DNA of 50,735 nucleotides from contig CAKTKU010000016.1 in NCBI GenBank assembly GCA_934572335.1, positions 1 through 50,735 of the forward strand. Reading direction: 5' to 3'. The DNA is from an uncultured Oscillospiraceae bacterium. Its GTDB lineage: Bacteria; Bacillota; Clostridia; Oscillospirales; Oscillospiraceae. This document shows, piece after piece, positions 50,682-50,735 of the stretch. Below the pieces are notes generated by a model. It was not told where the DNA came from and searched no databases. It saw only the letters and a program-made list of their open reading frames with translations. The position numbers and the translations under genes are program-made. Numbering within the stretch: the stretch's first letter is position 1; each line of letters starts with the position of its first letter.

Positions 50682-50735
50682 TGGCTGGGATGGCGGGACT
50701 CGAACCCACTATATCGGAGTCAAAGTCCGGTGTGT
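50682..50735 (-). tRNA. tRNA-Gln (anticodon TTG), 3' part, runs off the window
   Basis: Encoded CCA at 50682-50684, discriminator G and acceptor 3' strand CATCCCA, T arm GTGGG-TTCGAGT-CCCGC and anticodon arm with loop CTTTGAC (TTG). The 5' half lies beyond base 50735. The last T-stem pair is a mismatch or G-C alternative; otherwise typical. Confidence 0.85.

Overview
The window looks like a 50.7 kb chromosomal segment of a GC-rich, spore-forming, anaerobic Clostridia, probably an Oscillospirales-type gut bacterium. This is inferred from clostridial gene families (SpoIVB-type peptidase, formate-tetrahydrofolate ligase, RicT, AzlCD, a Clostridia-type galactokinase), from strong AGGAGG-type ribosome binding sites and from TTGACA/TATAAT promoters standing out in GC-rich DNA. 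No species name can be supported from the sequence. There is no CRISPR array, no complete insertion sequence and no prophage. The accessory DNA consists of a MITE-like element, a Lar-like protein, two Fic proteins and a HicAB toxin-antitoxin pair.

Layout. 0-2 kb: leftward rpmG-secE-nusG-rplK-rplA operon (rplA runs off the left end) with a good promoter. 2-6.3 kb: folC-ruvX, a Fic protein behind a palindromic promoter, and a short SpoIVB-like peptidase. 6.4-9.3 kb: fhs and azlCD. 9.4-17 kb: an RpiR/SIS regulator followed by an agmatine deiminase unit (agmatine deiminase, APC antiporter, NhaC antiporter, putrescine carbamoyltransferase, carbamate kinase). It should convert agmatine to putrescine, CO2, NH3 and one ATP. 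17-18.7 kb: leftward DUF2461 and glycosyltransferase pair. 19-24.3 kb: trkA, two tandem trkH paralogues and asparaginase. 24.4-27.3 kb: two divergent MFS transporters separated by a promoter, an attenuator-like terminator and a 352-bp MITE. 27.3-30.3 kb: a candidate free-standing small RNA, then rpsO and pnp. 30.3-36.2 kb: ttcA, rplM-rpsI, an aminotransferase, a Lar-like zinc protein, a stand-alone GMP synthase synthetase subunit and an LRR lipoprotein. 36.3-41.4 kb: YhfC-type intramembrane protease overlapping tail-to-tail with an aspartate racemase, a dicarboxylate/amino-acid symporter, a small membrane protein and pncB. 41.6-46 kb: galactokinase, and clpB preceded by a ribbon-helix-helix protein. 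46.2-50.7 kb: tRNA-Ser, a class III Fic protein, holB-ricT, hicAB, tRNA-Lys and a partial tRNA-Gln.

The observations I consider most worth following are these. (1) A two-hairpin element occurs twice, at 25960-26040 inside the MITE and at 50579-50656 between two tRNA genes. Its loop is conserved and its first stem has changed by compensatory substitutions. (2) The MITE appears to have split an attenuator from the MFS gene it once controlled. (3) The second TrkH has alanine instead of glycine in its third selectivity-filter segment. (4) A promoter-to-T-run unit lies upstream of rpsO and has no ORF. Many very long antisense ORFs exist, but they are GC-rich shadows of real genes and are left out.
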